Source of the DNA: an uncultured Sphingomonadaceae bacterium
Lineage (GTDB): Bacteria > Pseudomonadota > Alphaproteobacteria > Sphingomonadales > Sphingomonadaceae
Reading direction: 5' to 3'
DNA length: 17,632 bases
Assembly (NCBI GenBank): GCA_946479505.1
Contig: CAMLGC010000052.1
Location: forward strand, 1 to 17,632
In this document: positions 1 through 7,532 of the stretch, piece by piece
Numbering within the stretch: the first letter of the stretch is position 1
Layout: each line of letters begins with the position of its first letter
Made by a program: the position numbers and the translations under genes
The notes under the pieces: generated by a model
What the model was told of the DNA's origin: nothing
The model's database searches: none
What the model saw: only the letters and a program-made list of their open reading frames with translations

Positions 1-2
1 CG

Positions 3-269
3 ATCTCGTGGTCGTCGGCCGGCATGATGGGCTTCAAGGGCTCGCGCAAGTCGACCCCGTACGCGGCGCAGGTCGCCGCCGAGGATGCCGGCAAGAAGGC
101 CGCCGAGCACGGCGTCCGCACGCTCGAGGTCGAGGTCAAGGGCCCCGGCTCGGGCCGCGAGTCGGCGCTGCGCGCGCTGCAGGCGGTCGGTTTCCAGATC
201 ACGTCGATCCGGGACGTGACCTCGATCCCGCACAACGGCGTGCGCCCGTCCAAGCGCCGTCGCGTTTGA
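3..269 (+). CDS. rpsK: 30S ribosomal protein S11, C-terminal part (cut by the window edge)
   Basis: S11 binds 16S rRNA on the platform of the small ribosomal subunit, close to the mRNA exit site. The reading frame is open from the first complete codon of the window to a TGA at 267-269, giving about 88 residues, so roughly the first 40 residues are missing. The visible part has the family core: [40 protein letters not shown], then a C-terminus with [12 protein letters not shown] and a basic tail KRRRV. It is followed by rpoA after 101 bases, the standard bacterial alpha-operon order. Identification is secure; only the start lies outside the window. Confidence 0.97.
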   Translation: MSWSSAGMMGFKGSRKSTPYAAQVAAEDAGKKAAEHGVRTLEVEVKGPGSGRESALRALQAVGFQITSIRDVTSIPHNGVRPSKRRRV

Positions 270-277
270 ATTTGCCC

Positions 278-317
278 GGGTCCGCGCGCGGTTGATCGCG
301 CCGCGCGGATCCTTTTT
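278..317 (+). terminator. Terminator-like hairpin between rpsK and rpoA
   Basis: Bases 278-288 pair with 302-312, giving 11 base pairs including one G-U pair. The loop is 13 bases, and five T residues follow at 313-317. This is the textbook shape of an intrinsic terminator. It lies inside an operon that is normally co-transcribed, so it more likely lowers read-through into rpoA, or acts as an attenuator or processing site, than ends transcription completely. The structure is read directly from the sequence; its activity is inferred. Confidence 0.6.
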
Positions 318-370
318 CTCCCACGGCCGGAGTCACGCCCTCGCTCCCGCCCAAAACCAAGGGGAAGCCC

Positions 371-1432
371 GTGTCTGTCAATCCCAAGAACTGGCAGGAA
401 CTCAAGAAGCCCACCGGTCTCGACAAGAAGACCGCCGGTGACGGCAAGCGCAAGGCGACCTTCGTCGCCGAGCCGCTGGAGCGGGGCTTCGGCCTCACGC
501 TCGGCAACGCGCTGCGCCGCGTGCTGCTCTCGTCGCTCCAGGGTGCCGCCGTCACCTCGATCAAGATCGAGAATGTGCTTCACGAATTCTCGTCGCTCGC
601 CGGCGTCCGCGAGGACGTGACCGACATCGTTTTAAACGTGAAGCAGATCGCGCTCAGGATGGAAGGCGAGGGTCCCAAGCGGCTCCAGCTTTCCGCGACC
701 GGTCCGGGCGAGGTGAAGGCCGGCGACATCGCGGTGTCGGGCGACATCCAGGTGATGAACCCCGATCTCGTGCTCTGCCATCTCGATGAAGGCGCGACGC
801 TCAACATGGAGCTCACCGCCGATACGGGCAAGGGCTACGTCCCCGCGACCGCGAACCGTCCGGCCGACGCGCCGATCGGCCTCATTCCGGTCGACGCGCT
901 CTACTCGCCGGTGCGGCAGGTCAGCTACAAGGTCGATCCGACCCGCGTCGGGCAGGACCTCGATTACGACAAGCTCGCGCTGACGATCGAGACCGACGGC
1001 ACCATCACCCCGGAGGACGGGCTCGCTTATGCGGCGCGCATTCTCCAGGACCAGCTCGCGTTGTTCATCCATTTCGACGATTCGGCGGTCGCGCGCAGCC
1101 AGCCGATCGGCCACGCCGCGCCGGCAGCCGGCGAGGCCGAGGGCGATACGCAGCAGATCAACCGCTATCTGCTCAAGAAGGTGGACGAGCTCGAACTGTC
1201 GGTGCGCTCGGCCAATTGCCTCAAGAACGACAACATCATCTATATCGGCGATCTCGTTCAGAAGACCGAGGCCGAGATGCTGCGCACGCCGAACTTCGGC
1301 CGCAAGTCGCTCAATGAGATCAAGGAAGTGCTGTCGAGCATGGGCCTGCGCCTCGGTATGGAAATCCCGGGCTGGCCGCCCGAGAACATCGAGGAAATGG
1401 CCAAGAAGCTCGAGCAAGAGATTATGGGATAA
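371..1432 (+). CDS. rpoA: DNA-directed RNA polymerase subunit alpha
   Basis: This is the alpha subunit, which dimerises to start RNA polymerase assembly and contacts activators and UP elements through its C-terminal domain. It has 353 residues, against 329 in E. coli; the extra length is mainly an N-terminal extension typical of alphaproteobacteria. The N-terminal domain shows [20 protein letters not shown], the dimerisation and assembly region. The C-terminal domain contains SVRSANCLK, with R279, N282 and C283 corresponding to the E. coli 265 determinant, then YIGDLVQ and [13 protein letters not shown] chose the GTG at 371: a purine-rich AAGGGGAAG lies just upstream and the next residues ([10 protein letters not shown]) match the alphaproteobacterial form. 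It sits between rpsK and rplQ. Nothing in the protein looks damaged. Confidence 0.98.
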   Translation: MSVNPKNWQELKKPTGLDKKTAGDGKRKATFVAEPLERGFGLTLGNALRRVLLSSLQGAAVTSIKIENVLHEFSSLAGVREDVTDIVLNVKQIALRMEGEGPKRLQLSATGPGEVKAGDIAVSGDIQVMNPDLVLCHLDEGATLNMELTADTGKGYVPATANRPADAPIGLIPVDALYSPVRQVSYKVDPTRVGQDLDYDKLALTIETDGTITPEDGLAYAARILQDQLALFIHFDDSAVARSQPIGHAAPAAGEAEGDTQQINRYLLKKVDELELSVRSANCLKNDNIIYIGDLVQKTEAEMLRTPNFGRKSLNEIKEVLSSMGLRLGMEIPGWPPENIEEMAKKLEQEIMG

Positions 1433-1442
1433 ACGGTTTGTG

Positions 1443-1489
1443 CTCCCGCGGAGGCGGGAGCCCAGACTGGGTCCCCACCTCCGCGGGGA
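1443..1489. repeat. REP-like inverted repeat, family B, copy 1
   Basis: Two 23-base arms (1443-1465 and 1467-1489) are imperfect reverse complements separated by one base. Each arm is itself partly palindromic; the first is CTCCCGC - GGAG - GCGGGAG followed by CCCAG. The same arm pair occurs again at 16196-16267, with a longer middle. It starts 10 bases after the rpoA stop codon, inside the rpoA-rplQ spacer. Confidence 0.8.
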
Positions 1490-1504
1490 CACAAAGCGGG
1501 CGAT

Positions 1505-1592
1505 GGTGGCGGCCCGAAGCGCCACCTGGTCTGGGGTTCCGAGAGGGGCCCCATCAAAGTACTACTTTGATGGGAACCCTGATACGGCCCCT
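1505..1592 (+). other. Structured leader of rplQ: nested hairpins
   Basis: Three stems can be read. GGTGGCG (1505-1511) pairs with CGCCACC (1520-1526). A perfect 12-bp stem joins 1550-1561 and 1563-1574 (CCCATCAAAGTA and its complement) around one base. AGGGGCC (1544-1550) pairs with GGCCCCT (1586-1592) and would enclose the previous stem, sharing base 1550 with it. GGGTTCC (1534-1540) could instead pair with GGAACCC (1573-1579), which competes with the 12-bp stem. The region ends about 20 bases before the rplQ start. It could be an RNA processing site, an attenuator, a ribosomal-protein leader or only decayed repeats; I cannot tell which. Confidence 0.5.
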
Positions 1593-1613
1593 TAACGAAC
1601 GAAGGAAATACCC

Positions 1614-2036
1614 ATGCGTCATCGTGTCGGCGGCCGGAAGCTTCAGCGTACCTCGGCCCATCGTACCGCTCTGTTCCGCAACATGTCGGCCGCGCTCATC
1701 AAGCACGAGCAGATCACGACCACGGTCGCCAAGGCCAAGGAGCTTCGCCCCTATGTCGAGAAACTGGTGACGCTCGCCAAGAAGGGCGGCCTTTCCAACC
1801 GCCGCCTCGCGCACGCTCGCCTGCTCGACGACGCGCAGCTCGTGAAGCTGTTCGACGTGCTGGCCGCGCGCTACGCCGATCGCAACGGCGGCTATACCCG
1901 TATCATCAAGGCCGGCATCCGCGCGTCGGATGCCTCGCCGATGGCCGTGATCGAGTTTGTCGATCGCGACGTTTCGGCGAAGGGCCAGGATTCGGGCCCG
2001 GTGATGGGCGACGAGGATTTCGAAGCCGCCGCGTGA
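1614..2036 (+). CDS. rplQ: 50S ribosomal protein L17
   Basis: L17 is a large-subunit protein near the peptide exit tunnel. It has 140 residues and begins [24 protein letters not shown], the family signature, followed by [27 protein letters not shown]. The acidic C-terminal tail ([13 protein letters not shown]) is the longer alphaproteobacterial kind. The ATG at 1614 is preceded by GAAGGAAA at good spacing. It is the last gene of the alpha operon and is followed by a strong terminator. The 181-base gap from rpoA is unusually long and filled with inverted repeats, so its transcription may be partly uncoupled from rpoA. Confidence 0.98.
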   Translation: MRHRVGGRKLQRTSAHRTALFRNMSAALIKHEQITTTVAKAKELRPYVEKLVTLAKKGGLSNRRLAHARLLDDAQLVKLFDVLAARYADRNGGYTRIIKAGIRASDASPMAVIEFVDRDVSAKGQDSGPVMGDEDFEAAA

Positions 2037-2061
2037 GCGGATCTTCAAACTGTCCTGAATT

Positions 2062-2093
2062 GGGGGCGTGCCGATCATCGGCGCGCCCCTTTT
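2062..2093 (+). terminator. Intrinsic terminator of the rpsK-rpoA-rplQ operon
   Basis: A GC-rich hairpin, GGGGGCG-GCCGAT against ATCGGC-CGCCCC, is followed directly by TTTT at 2090-2093. It starts 26 bases after the rplQ stop codon. Its position and T-run make it the end of the ribosomal operon and separate it from the peptidase gene. Confidence 0.8.
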
Positions 2094-2151
2094 CATTTGC
2101 GGCGCGACGCCCGACATCCTAGCCCATTCGCCCGTGTCACGAAGGAACGAG

Positions 2152-4215
2152 ATGAGCGACCGGATTGCCTATCCGCACACCGAGCGCGAGAATGTCGTCG
2201 AGGAGCAGTTCGGCGTCTCGGTCGCCGATCCGTATCGCTGGCTAGAGGCCGACGTCCGCGAGAGCGAGCGCGTCCGCGGCTGGGTCGAGGCCGAGAACAA
2301 GGTCACCACCGCCTATCTCGAGACGCTCCCCGGCCGCCGCGCCTTCACGACACGGATGCGGCAGCTCTTCGATTACGAACGGTTCGGCGTGCCGGTGAAG
2401 AAGGGCGGCCGCTACTTCTACCAGCATAATTCGGGTCTCCAGAACCAGCCCGTCCTCTATGTCCGCGAGTCGGCGGACGGCGAGGGCCGCGTGTTGATTG
2501 ACCCCAACGCCTGGGCCGATGACGGCGCCACCGCGCTCGCCGAATGGCTGCCGAACGAGGACGGCACGAAGCTGCTCTACGCGGTGCAGGACGGCGGCAC
2601 CGATTGGCGCACGGTGCGCGTGCTCGACATCGCAAGTGGCGATTCGGCCGGCGACGAGGTCCGCTGGGTCAAATTCTCCAATTTCGCCTGGGCGAAGAAC
2701 GGCGCCGGTTTCTTCTATTCGCGCTTCCCCGAGCCCGCTGCGAAGGCCGAATTCCAGGCGCTCAATCTCAACCACGCCATCTATTTCCACACGCTCGGCA
2801 CCGATCAGGCACAGGATCGGCTCGTCTTTTCGACTTCCGACCGACCGCGGCTCAACAGCATTGCCGAAATCACCAACGACGGAAACTGGCTGCTCGTCTC
2901 GTCCTCGGAAGGCACCGACGACCGGTTCGAGCTGACCGTCATCGATCTCACCAGCCCCCGCATGACCAAGCGCGTGATCGTGCGCGGCCTTGAAAATCAC
3001 TGGAGCCTGGCGGGCAATGTCGGCTCGAGATTCTATTTCGTCACCGATACCAATGCGCCCCGCCGCCGGATCGTGACGATGGATGTCGCCTCGATGACGC
3101 GCCAGTTGAAGGAGATCGTGCCGCAGGACGAAGCGGTGCTCGAAGGCGCGGCGATTATCGGCGGCGTGCTGCTCGGCCAGTATCTGGTCGATGTGAAGAA
3201 CGATGTGCGGCGCTTCGATCTCGCCGGTGAGCCGCTCGGCAGCGTGGCGCTCCCGGGTATCGGTTCTGTGATCGGCTTCGGCGGCGAGCAGGACGATACC
3301 GAGACCTTCTACGCCTTCACCAGCTTCGCGACACCCACCACGATCTACCGCTACGATGTCGCGGCGGACGAGAGCGATGTGTGGGCCGCGCCCGAGGTCG
3401 ATTTCGAACCGGAAGACTATGCCGTCGAGCAGACCTTCTTCACCTCGAACGACGGTACGCGGGTGCCGATGTTCGTCGTCGGCCGCAAGAATCTCCCCGC
3501 CGAGCCGCAGCCGACGATCCTCTACGGCTATGGCGGGTTCAACATCCCCGTCGCGCCCGCGTTCTCGACCGCGCGACTCGCCTGGATCGAACAGGGTGGG
3601 GTGTTCGCGGTCGCCAACATCCGCGGCGGCGGCGAATATGGCAAGGATTGGCATGAGGGCGGCCGCCTCGCCAACAAGCAGAACAGCTTCGACGATTTCG
3701 TGGCTGCGGCCGAGCATCTGATCGCCGAGGGCATCACCGCGCGCGACAAGCTCGCGATCCAGGGCGGCTCGAACGGCGGGCTGCTGGTCGGCGCGGTCGT
3801 CAACCAGCGGCCCGAGCTGTTTGCCGCGGCGCTCCCGGCGGTTGGCGTGATGGACATGCTGCGCTTCGACCGCTGGACCGCGGGCCGCTACTGGGTCGAC
3901 GATTACGGCTCGCCCGCGGAGGAAACCGCGTTCCGCGCGCTCCACGCCTACTCGCCCTACCACAACATCAGGTCGGGCCGCGCCTATCCGGCGGTTCTCG
4001 CGACCACCGCCGATACCGACGATCGCGTCGTCCCTGCGCACACCTTCAAATACGTCGCCGCGCTCCAGCACGCCGATATCGGCGACAAGCCGCATCTCGT
4101 CCGCATCGAGACCCGCGCGGGCCACGGCTCGGGCAAGCCCACCGACAAGATCATCGAGGAAGCCGCCGATACCTGGGCGTTCGCCGCGAAATGGACGGGG
4201 CTTCATGTCGGATAG
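2152..4215 (+). CDS. Prolyl oligopeptidase family serine peptidase (S9A)
   Basis: This is a cytosolic serine peptidase of the S9A family (prolyl oligopeptidase or close relatives such as oligopeptidase B), which cleaves short peptides, in the classical case after proline. It has 687 residues. The N-terminus (YPHTERENVVEEQFGVSVADPYRWLE) is typical, then a seven-bladed propeller region to about residue 400 and an alpha/beta-hydrolase domain. The triad is visible: Ser540 in GGSNGG, Asp623 in TADTDDRVVP, His658 in RAGHGSGKP. The last two motifs favour prolyl oligopeptidase over oligopeptidase B. I chose the ATG at 2152 because GAAGGAACGA precedes it and the protein begins near the family N-terminus; an open frame 28 codons longer runs through the terminator upstream. 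No signal peptide is visible. Confidence 0.93.
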   Translation: MSDRIAYPHTERENVVEEQFGVSVADPYRWLEADVRESERVRGWVEAENKVTTAYLETLPGRRAFTTRMRQLFDYERFGVPVKKGGRYFYQHNSGLQNQPVLYVRESADGEGRVLIDPNAWADDGATALAEWLPNEDGTKLLYAVQDGGTDWRTVRVLDIASGDSAGDEVRWVKFSNFAWAKNGAGFFYSRFPEPAAKAEFQALNLNHAIYFHTLGTDQAQDRLVFSTSDRPRLNSIAEITNDGNWLLVSSSEGTDDRFELTVIDLTSPRMTKRVIVRGLENHWSLAGNVGSRFYFVTDTNAPRRRIVTMDVASMTRQLKEIVPQDEAVLEGAAIIGGVLLGQYLVDVKNDVRRFDLAGEPLGSVALPGIGSVIGFGGEQDDTETFYAFTSFATPTTIYRYDVAADESDVWAAPEVDFEPEDYAVEQTFFTSNDGTRVPMFVVGRKNLPAEPQPTILYGYGGFNIPVAPAFSTARLAWIEQGGVFAVANIRGGGEYGKDWHEGGRLANKQNSFDDFVAAAEHLIAEGITARDKLAIQGGSNGGLLVGAVVNQRPELFAAALPAVGVMDMLRFDRWTAGRYWVDDYGSPAEETAFRALHAYSPYHNIRSGRAYPAVLATTADTDDRVVPAHTFKYVAALQHADIGDKPHLVRIETRAGHGSGKPTDKIIEEAADTWAFAAKWTGLHVG

Positions 4216-4224
4216 GCCAGGCCC

Positions 4225-4252
4225 TTTCGTTCGCGCGCGCATCTGCTATGCG
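4225..4252 (+). promoter_or_regulatory. Possible guaA promoter, near-leaderless
   Basis: TATGCG at 4247-4252, preceded by TGC in extended -10 style, lies eight bases before the guaA ATG. A weak TTTCGT at 4225-4230 could be the -35 box with a 16-base spacer. Transcription from here would begin within a few bases of the start codon, and no Shine-Dalgarno sequence is seen before guaA. The -35 match is poor, so confidence is low. Confidence 0.3.
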
Positions 4253-4260
4253 GCTCGGGC

Positions 4261-5820
4261 ATGACCGTGCAGCCCTATGACAGCATCCTGATCGTCGATT
4301 TCGGAAGTCAGGTCACCCAGCTCATCGCCCGCCGCGTCCGCGAGGCCGGCGTCTATAGCGAGATCGCGCCGTTCAACGCCGCCGAGGAGGCGTTCGAGCG
4401 GATGAACCCCGGCGGCGTCATCCTCTCGGGCGGCCCCGCCTCGGTGCCCGACGAGGGCAGTCCGCGCATCCCGCAGCCGATCCTCGATTCGGGCGTCCCG
4501 TTGCTCGGCATCTGCTACGGCCAGCAGGCGATGCAGGCGCAGCTCGGCGGGCATGTCGAACGGGGCGACAGCGGCGAGTTCGGCCGCGCCTTCATCGAGA
4601 TCGTTGATTCGTGCGTGCTCTTCGACGGCCTTTGGGCCGAGGGCGAGGCGCATCAGGTGTGGATGAGCCACGGCGACAAGGTCACCGAGCTGGCACCGGG
4701 CTTCCGCATCGTCGCGTCGAGCCCCGGCGCGCCCTATGCGGTGATCGCCGATGACGATCGCCGCTATTACGCGATGCAGTTCCATCCCGAGGTCGTCCAC
4801 ACCCCCGACGGCGCGCGTCTGATCGCAAATTTCGCACGCCACGTCTGCGGCCTCTCGGGCGACTGGACGATGGCCGAGTTTCGCGCGACCAAGATCGAGG
4901 AGATCCGCTCGGCTGTCGGCAAGGGCCGCGTCATCTGCGGGCTTTCGGGCGGCGTCGATTCGGCGGTCGCGGCGGTGCTGATTCATGAGGCGATCGGCGA
5001 GCAGCTCACCTGCGTCTTCGTCGATCACGGGCTGATGCGAAGCGGCGAGGCCGAGCAGGTGGTGAGCCTGTTCAAGGGCGCGTACAACATTCCGCTCGTC
5101 CATGTGAACGCCGAGACGCTGTTCCTCAACGGCCTTTCGGGCGTCACCGATCCCGAGGCGAAGCGCAAGTTCATCGGCAAGACCTTCATCGATGTCTTTG
5201 AAGAGGAAGCCAGAAAGATCGGCGGCGCCGAGTTCCTTGCACAAGGGACGCTCTACCCCGACGTGATCGAAAGCATCAGCTTCACCGGCGGGCCTTCCGT
5301 CACGATCAAGAGCCACCACAATGTCGGCGGCCTGCCCGAGCGGATGAACATGAAGCTCGTCGAGCCCTTGCGCGAGCTCTTCAAGGACGAGGTCCGCGAG
5401 CTCGGCCGCGAGCTCGGCCTGCCCGACGTGTTCGTCGGTCGGCACCCGTTTCCGGGCCCGGGGCTCGCGATCCGTATCCCCGGCGAGGTCAGCAAGGAAC
5501 GCTGCGATATTCTACGAAAAGCCGATGCCATCTATCTGGAAGAGATCAGGAATGCCGGTCTCTACGATGCCATCTGGCAGGCGTTCGCGGTGCTGTTGCC
5601 GGTGCGCACGGTCGGCGTGATGGGCGACGGCCGCACCTATGATTACGTCCTCGCGCTGCGCGCCGTCACCTCGACCGATGGCATGACGGCCGCCGTGTTT
5701 CATTTCCCCAGCGAGTTCCTCGCCCGCGTCGCAACCCGCATCGTCAACGAGGTGCGCGGCGTGAACCGGGTGGTGTACGATTATACGTCGAAACCCCCCG
5801 GCACGATCGAATGGGAGTGA
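4261..5820 (+). CDS. guaA: GMP synthase (glutamine-hydrolysing)
   Basis: This enzyme converts XMP to GMP using ATP and glutamine, the last step of guanine nucleotide synthesis. It has 519 residues, the normal length. The N-terminal class I glutamine amidotransferase domain has Cys85 in LGICYGQQ and the His175/Glu177 pair in [10 protein letters not shown]. The ATP pyrophosphatase domain begins with the P-loop SGGVDS at 229-234. The C-terminal dimerisation domain ends with [10 protein letters not shown], the family terminus. The ATG at 4261 gives the usual start ([21 protein letters not shown]). It lies 45 bases after the peptidase stop codon and has no visible ribosome-binding site, which fits a separate, near-leaderless transcript. 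It converges on the PAP2 gene. Confidence 0.98.
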   Translation: MTVQPYDSILIVDFGSQVTQLIARRVREAGVYSEIAPFNAAEEAFERMNPGGVILSGGPASVPDEGSPRIPQPILDSGVPLLGICYGQQAMQAQLGGHVERGDSGEFGRAFIEIVDSCVLFDGLWAEGEAHQVWMSHGDKVTELAPGFRIVASSPGAPYAVIADDDRRYYAMQFHPEVVHTPDGARLIANFARHVCGLSGDWTMAEFRATKIEEIRSAVGKGRVICGLSGGVDSAVAAVLIHEAIGEQLTCVFVDHGLMRSGEAEQVVSLFKGAYNIPLVHVNAETLFLNGLSGVTDPEAKRKFIGKTFIDVFEEEARKIGGAEFLAQGTLYPDVIESISFTGGPSVTIKSHHNVGGLPERMNMKLVEPLRELFKDEVRELGRELGLPDVFVGRHPFPGPGLAIRIPGEVSKERCDILRKADAIYLEEIRNAGLYDAIWQAFAVLLPVRTVGVMGDGRTYDYVLALRAVTSTDGMTAAVFHFPSEFLARVATRIVNEVRGVNRVVYDYTSKPPGTIEWE

Positions 5821-5832
5821 ACCGGATATAGC

Positions 5833-5949
5833 GGATGTCCGGGGGACATCCGCCCGGTTCGCTCGGCGGCGCAAGCCGCCGCAAAGGCCGGACATACTGG
5901 ATGTCCGGGCGACATCCGCCCGGTTCACTCGGCGGCGCAAGCCGCCGCA
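5833..5949. repeat. Two-copy tandem repeat with paired hairpins (51-bp unit, 66-bp period)
   Basis: Copy 1 is 5833-5883 and copy 2 is 5899-5949; they differ at only a few positions. Each unit holds two hairpins: GGATGTC against GACATCC with a short G/C-rich loop, then GGCGGC-GCAA-GCCGCC. The array starts 12 bases after the guaA stop codon. Copy 2 also encodes the last residues and the stop codon of the minus-strand PAP2 gene (ending at 5925). A partial third match to the end of the unit (AAGCCGCCGCACGA) lies at about 5970-5984, inside that gene. No T-run follows, so this is not a standard terminator, though strong hairpins here could protect both converging mRNAs. Confidence 0.8.
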
Positions 5950-7004
5950 CGACCTTCGGCGTCGTTTCCAAGCCGCCGCACGATCGATGCCGAAGCGCGC
6001 CAGATCGCGAAAATCATCGCCGTTCCGACAATGCCGTCGGTGGCATAATGCCACCCGAGGTGGATTGAGCCGATCCAGACGACGATCGCGAGCACGGTCA
6101 TCACCCAACCGGCGATCCGACCGATCTGAAATCCGGCGATCGCGAACAGCGCGGCCATCGTCACATGAACCGACGGCATCGCCGATATCCCGCCCGCGGT
6201 GGCGTAGCGGCCCAACCTGAACGATTCCGCCAGGATCGGCTTGAAATTGTGCTCGCCCATCGGCAACCCCATCGCGTGTGCCTCGGCCGCGAGCGCGGAG
6301 AGTCGCAGCCCGAGCGCGTGAAAGCTCGCATTGGGGCCGATCGCCGCCTCGTAGAAGCACGGCCCGGCCGACGCGAGCACCCAGGCGGCCGCGGATCCGA
6401 CGACGATCCATACGAGCAGCCAGTTCAAGAGCAGCCGCATCCGTCGATCGGGCGCACGCACGAGCGCGATGACGAGCCCCGGAAACAGGAACATCAACGC
6501 CATCCAGACGGTATAGAGCGCGTCGATTGTCGCGGTCGTAACCGGTGAGCCGAACAGCGCGTGCGTGACCGCCCATGGGTCATGGCCGAGGAACAGCGCG
6601 CGATCGAGCTCGGCGAGGAAGGGGTCGATTGGAAAGCCGCGCGCGGGCAGAACGAGCTGCTTGAAAATGCCGTAGATCGGGATCGTGGCGCCCGTCAGGA
6701 TCGCGGCGACGGCATACCAGACGAAATCGGCGGCGCCGAAAACCGGGCGTGCGCGAACGAGCTTGCGGCACAGCACGTCGACAAGCGCGAGGATCGCGGT
6801 CGCGAACAGCCCGACCACGAAGAAGGCATCGAGCGCCGCACCGAGCGCTCCGTATTGGCCGTGCGCGACCGGAAGCAGGAACAGCGCGTAGGCTGCGAGA
6901 ATGCCGAGCAGGGCCGCCATCGCGCGGTATTCGAACCGGCTCAGGCCTGCTGCTGCCGCCCATCGGAAGGGCCGTAACGACGATGCTGTGATGGTGCCGG
7001 CCAT
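5925..7004 (-). CDS. PAP2-superfamily membrane phosphatase / inositolphosphotransferase-like protein
   Basis: This is an integral membrane protein of 359 residues with several hydrophobic helices. The C-terminal half has PAP2 catalytic motifs: SAMPSVH (274-280, His280) and GWHYATDG (317-324, His319 and Asp323). The context ISAMPSVH and the upstream GPCFYE segment resemble the PAP2 branch that includes Aur1-type inositolphosphotransferases. The reaction would be phosphate or head-group transfer on a membrane lipid; the substrate is unknown. In sphingolipid-making bacteria a sphingolipid role is conceivable, but that is inference. The ATG at 7004 follows GGAGGGG. The last residues (GRAAACAAE) and the stop codon come from the 51-bp repeat, so the terminus may be recent. 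The gene is divergent from the yffB-type gene. Confidence 0.75.
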   Translation of the reverse strand: MAGTITASSLRPFRWAAAAGLSRFEYRAMAALLGILAAYALFLLPVAHGQYGALGAALDAFFVVGLFATAILALVDVLCRKLVRARPVFGAADFVWYAVAAILTGATIPIYGIFKQLVLPARGFPIDPFLAELDRALFLGHDPWAVTHALFGSPVTTATIDALYTVWMALMFLFPGLVIALVRAPDRRMRLLLNWLLVWIVVGSAAAWVLASAGPCFYEAAIGPNASFHALGLRLSALAAEAHAMGLPMGEHNFKPILAESFRLGRYATAGGISAMPSVHVTMAALFAIAGFQIGRIAGWVMTVLAIVVWIGSIHLGWHYATDGIVGTAMIFAIWRASASIVRRLGNDAEGRAAACAAE

Positions 7005-7062
7005 TGCCCCTCCGCTGGCGCGACGACTGGCATGAAATGGTTAAGCGTTCGTGCCCGCCGCC

Positions 7063-7090
7063 TTGACCAGGGTCGATCCGCCGCTATCCG
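7063..7090 (+). promoter_or_regulatory. Promoter of the YffB/ArsC-family gene, near-leaderless
   Basis: TTGACC at 7063-7068 and TATCCG at 7085-7090 are separated by 16 bases. The -10 box ends nine bases before the ATG at 7100, so the expected start of transcription is within about three bases of the start codon. There is no ribosome-binding site upstream, which agrees with a leaderless mRNA. Confidence 0.45.
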
Positions 7091-7099
7091 CTGAACGCT

Positions 7100-7444
7100 A
7101 TGGTGACGCTCTACGGCATCAGGAACTGCGATACGATGAAGCGCGCCCGCGGCTGGCTCGATGCGCAGGGCGTCCCCTATGATTTCCACGACTACAAGGT
7201 CGCGGGCATCGATGCAGAGACGCTGCGCGGCTGGGCAAGGCAGGTCGGATGGCAGACGCTGCTCAACCGTGCCGGCACGACCTTTCGCAAGCTCTCCGAT
7301 GCCCAAAAGGCCGATCTCGACGAGGAGAAGGCGATCGCGCTGATGGTCGCGCAGCCGTCGATGGTGAAGCGGCCCGTGCTCGATCGCGGCGGCGCGCTGA
7401 CAATCGGCTTCGCGCCCGATCGCTACGCCGCGGCGCTTGGCTGA
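7100..7444 (+). CDS. ArsC/Spx-family protein, YffB type
   Basis: This is a small thioredoxin-fold protein of 114 residues. The start VTLYGIRNCDTMKRARGWL and the middle DYKVAGIDAETL...GWQTLLNRAGTTFRKL match the YffB branch of the arsenate reductase family very closely, as does KRPVLDR near the end. The only cysteine of the active loop is Cys10 in RNCDT, so there is no CXXC pair of the Spx kind. YffB proteins are thought to be glutathione-dependent thiol reductases, but their physiological substrate is not settled, so arsenate reduction should not be assumed. It stands alone, divergent from the PAP2 gene and 88 bases before a small membrane protein. Confidence 0.88.
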   Translation: MVTLYGIRNCDTMKRARGWLDAQGVPYDFHDYKVAGIDAETLRGWARQVGWQTLLNRAGTTFRKLSDAQKADLDEEKAIALMVAQPSMVKRPVLDRGGALTIGFAPDRYAAALG

Positions 7445-7532
7445 GCCAAGCCGTTACGCTTGCGTAAAATCTTCGATTGCAATCGCCCCACGACAGGCGC
7501 AGCCTCGCGTCGCAACCCCGATGGGGAGAGGA

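Noticed and set aside
1440..1600. Possible tRNA or small stable RNA in the rpoA-rplQ spacer
   Set aside because: No cloverleaf, T-loop or CCA end can be drawn; the stems are better described as repeats and leader structure.
2242..4242. 666-codon open frame on the minus strand opposite the peptidase gene
   Set aside because: It mirrors the real gene and has a composition rich in Arg, Gly and Asp/Glu with no recognisable domain, as expected for the complement of a high-GC gene; the plus strand has a full catalytic triad.
4246..5445. 399-codon minus-strand frame over guaA
   Set aside because: Shadow of guaA, with no motif and low-complexity acidic/basic composition.
5833..5949. The two-unit hairpin array considered as a CRISPR
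   Set aside because: Only two units, each with internal palindromes, a 15-base spacer and no cas genes.
5744..6068. Small frames with a repeated RRLAPPSEPGGC-type peptide near the guaA 3' end
   Set aside because: The repeated peptide comes only from translating the two 51-bp DNA repeats; there is no ribosome site and the frame overlaps guaA or the PAP2 gene.
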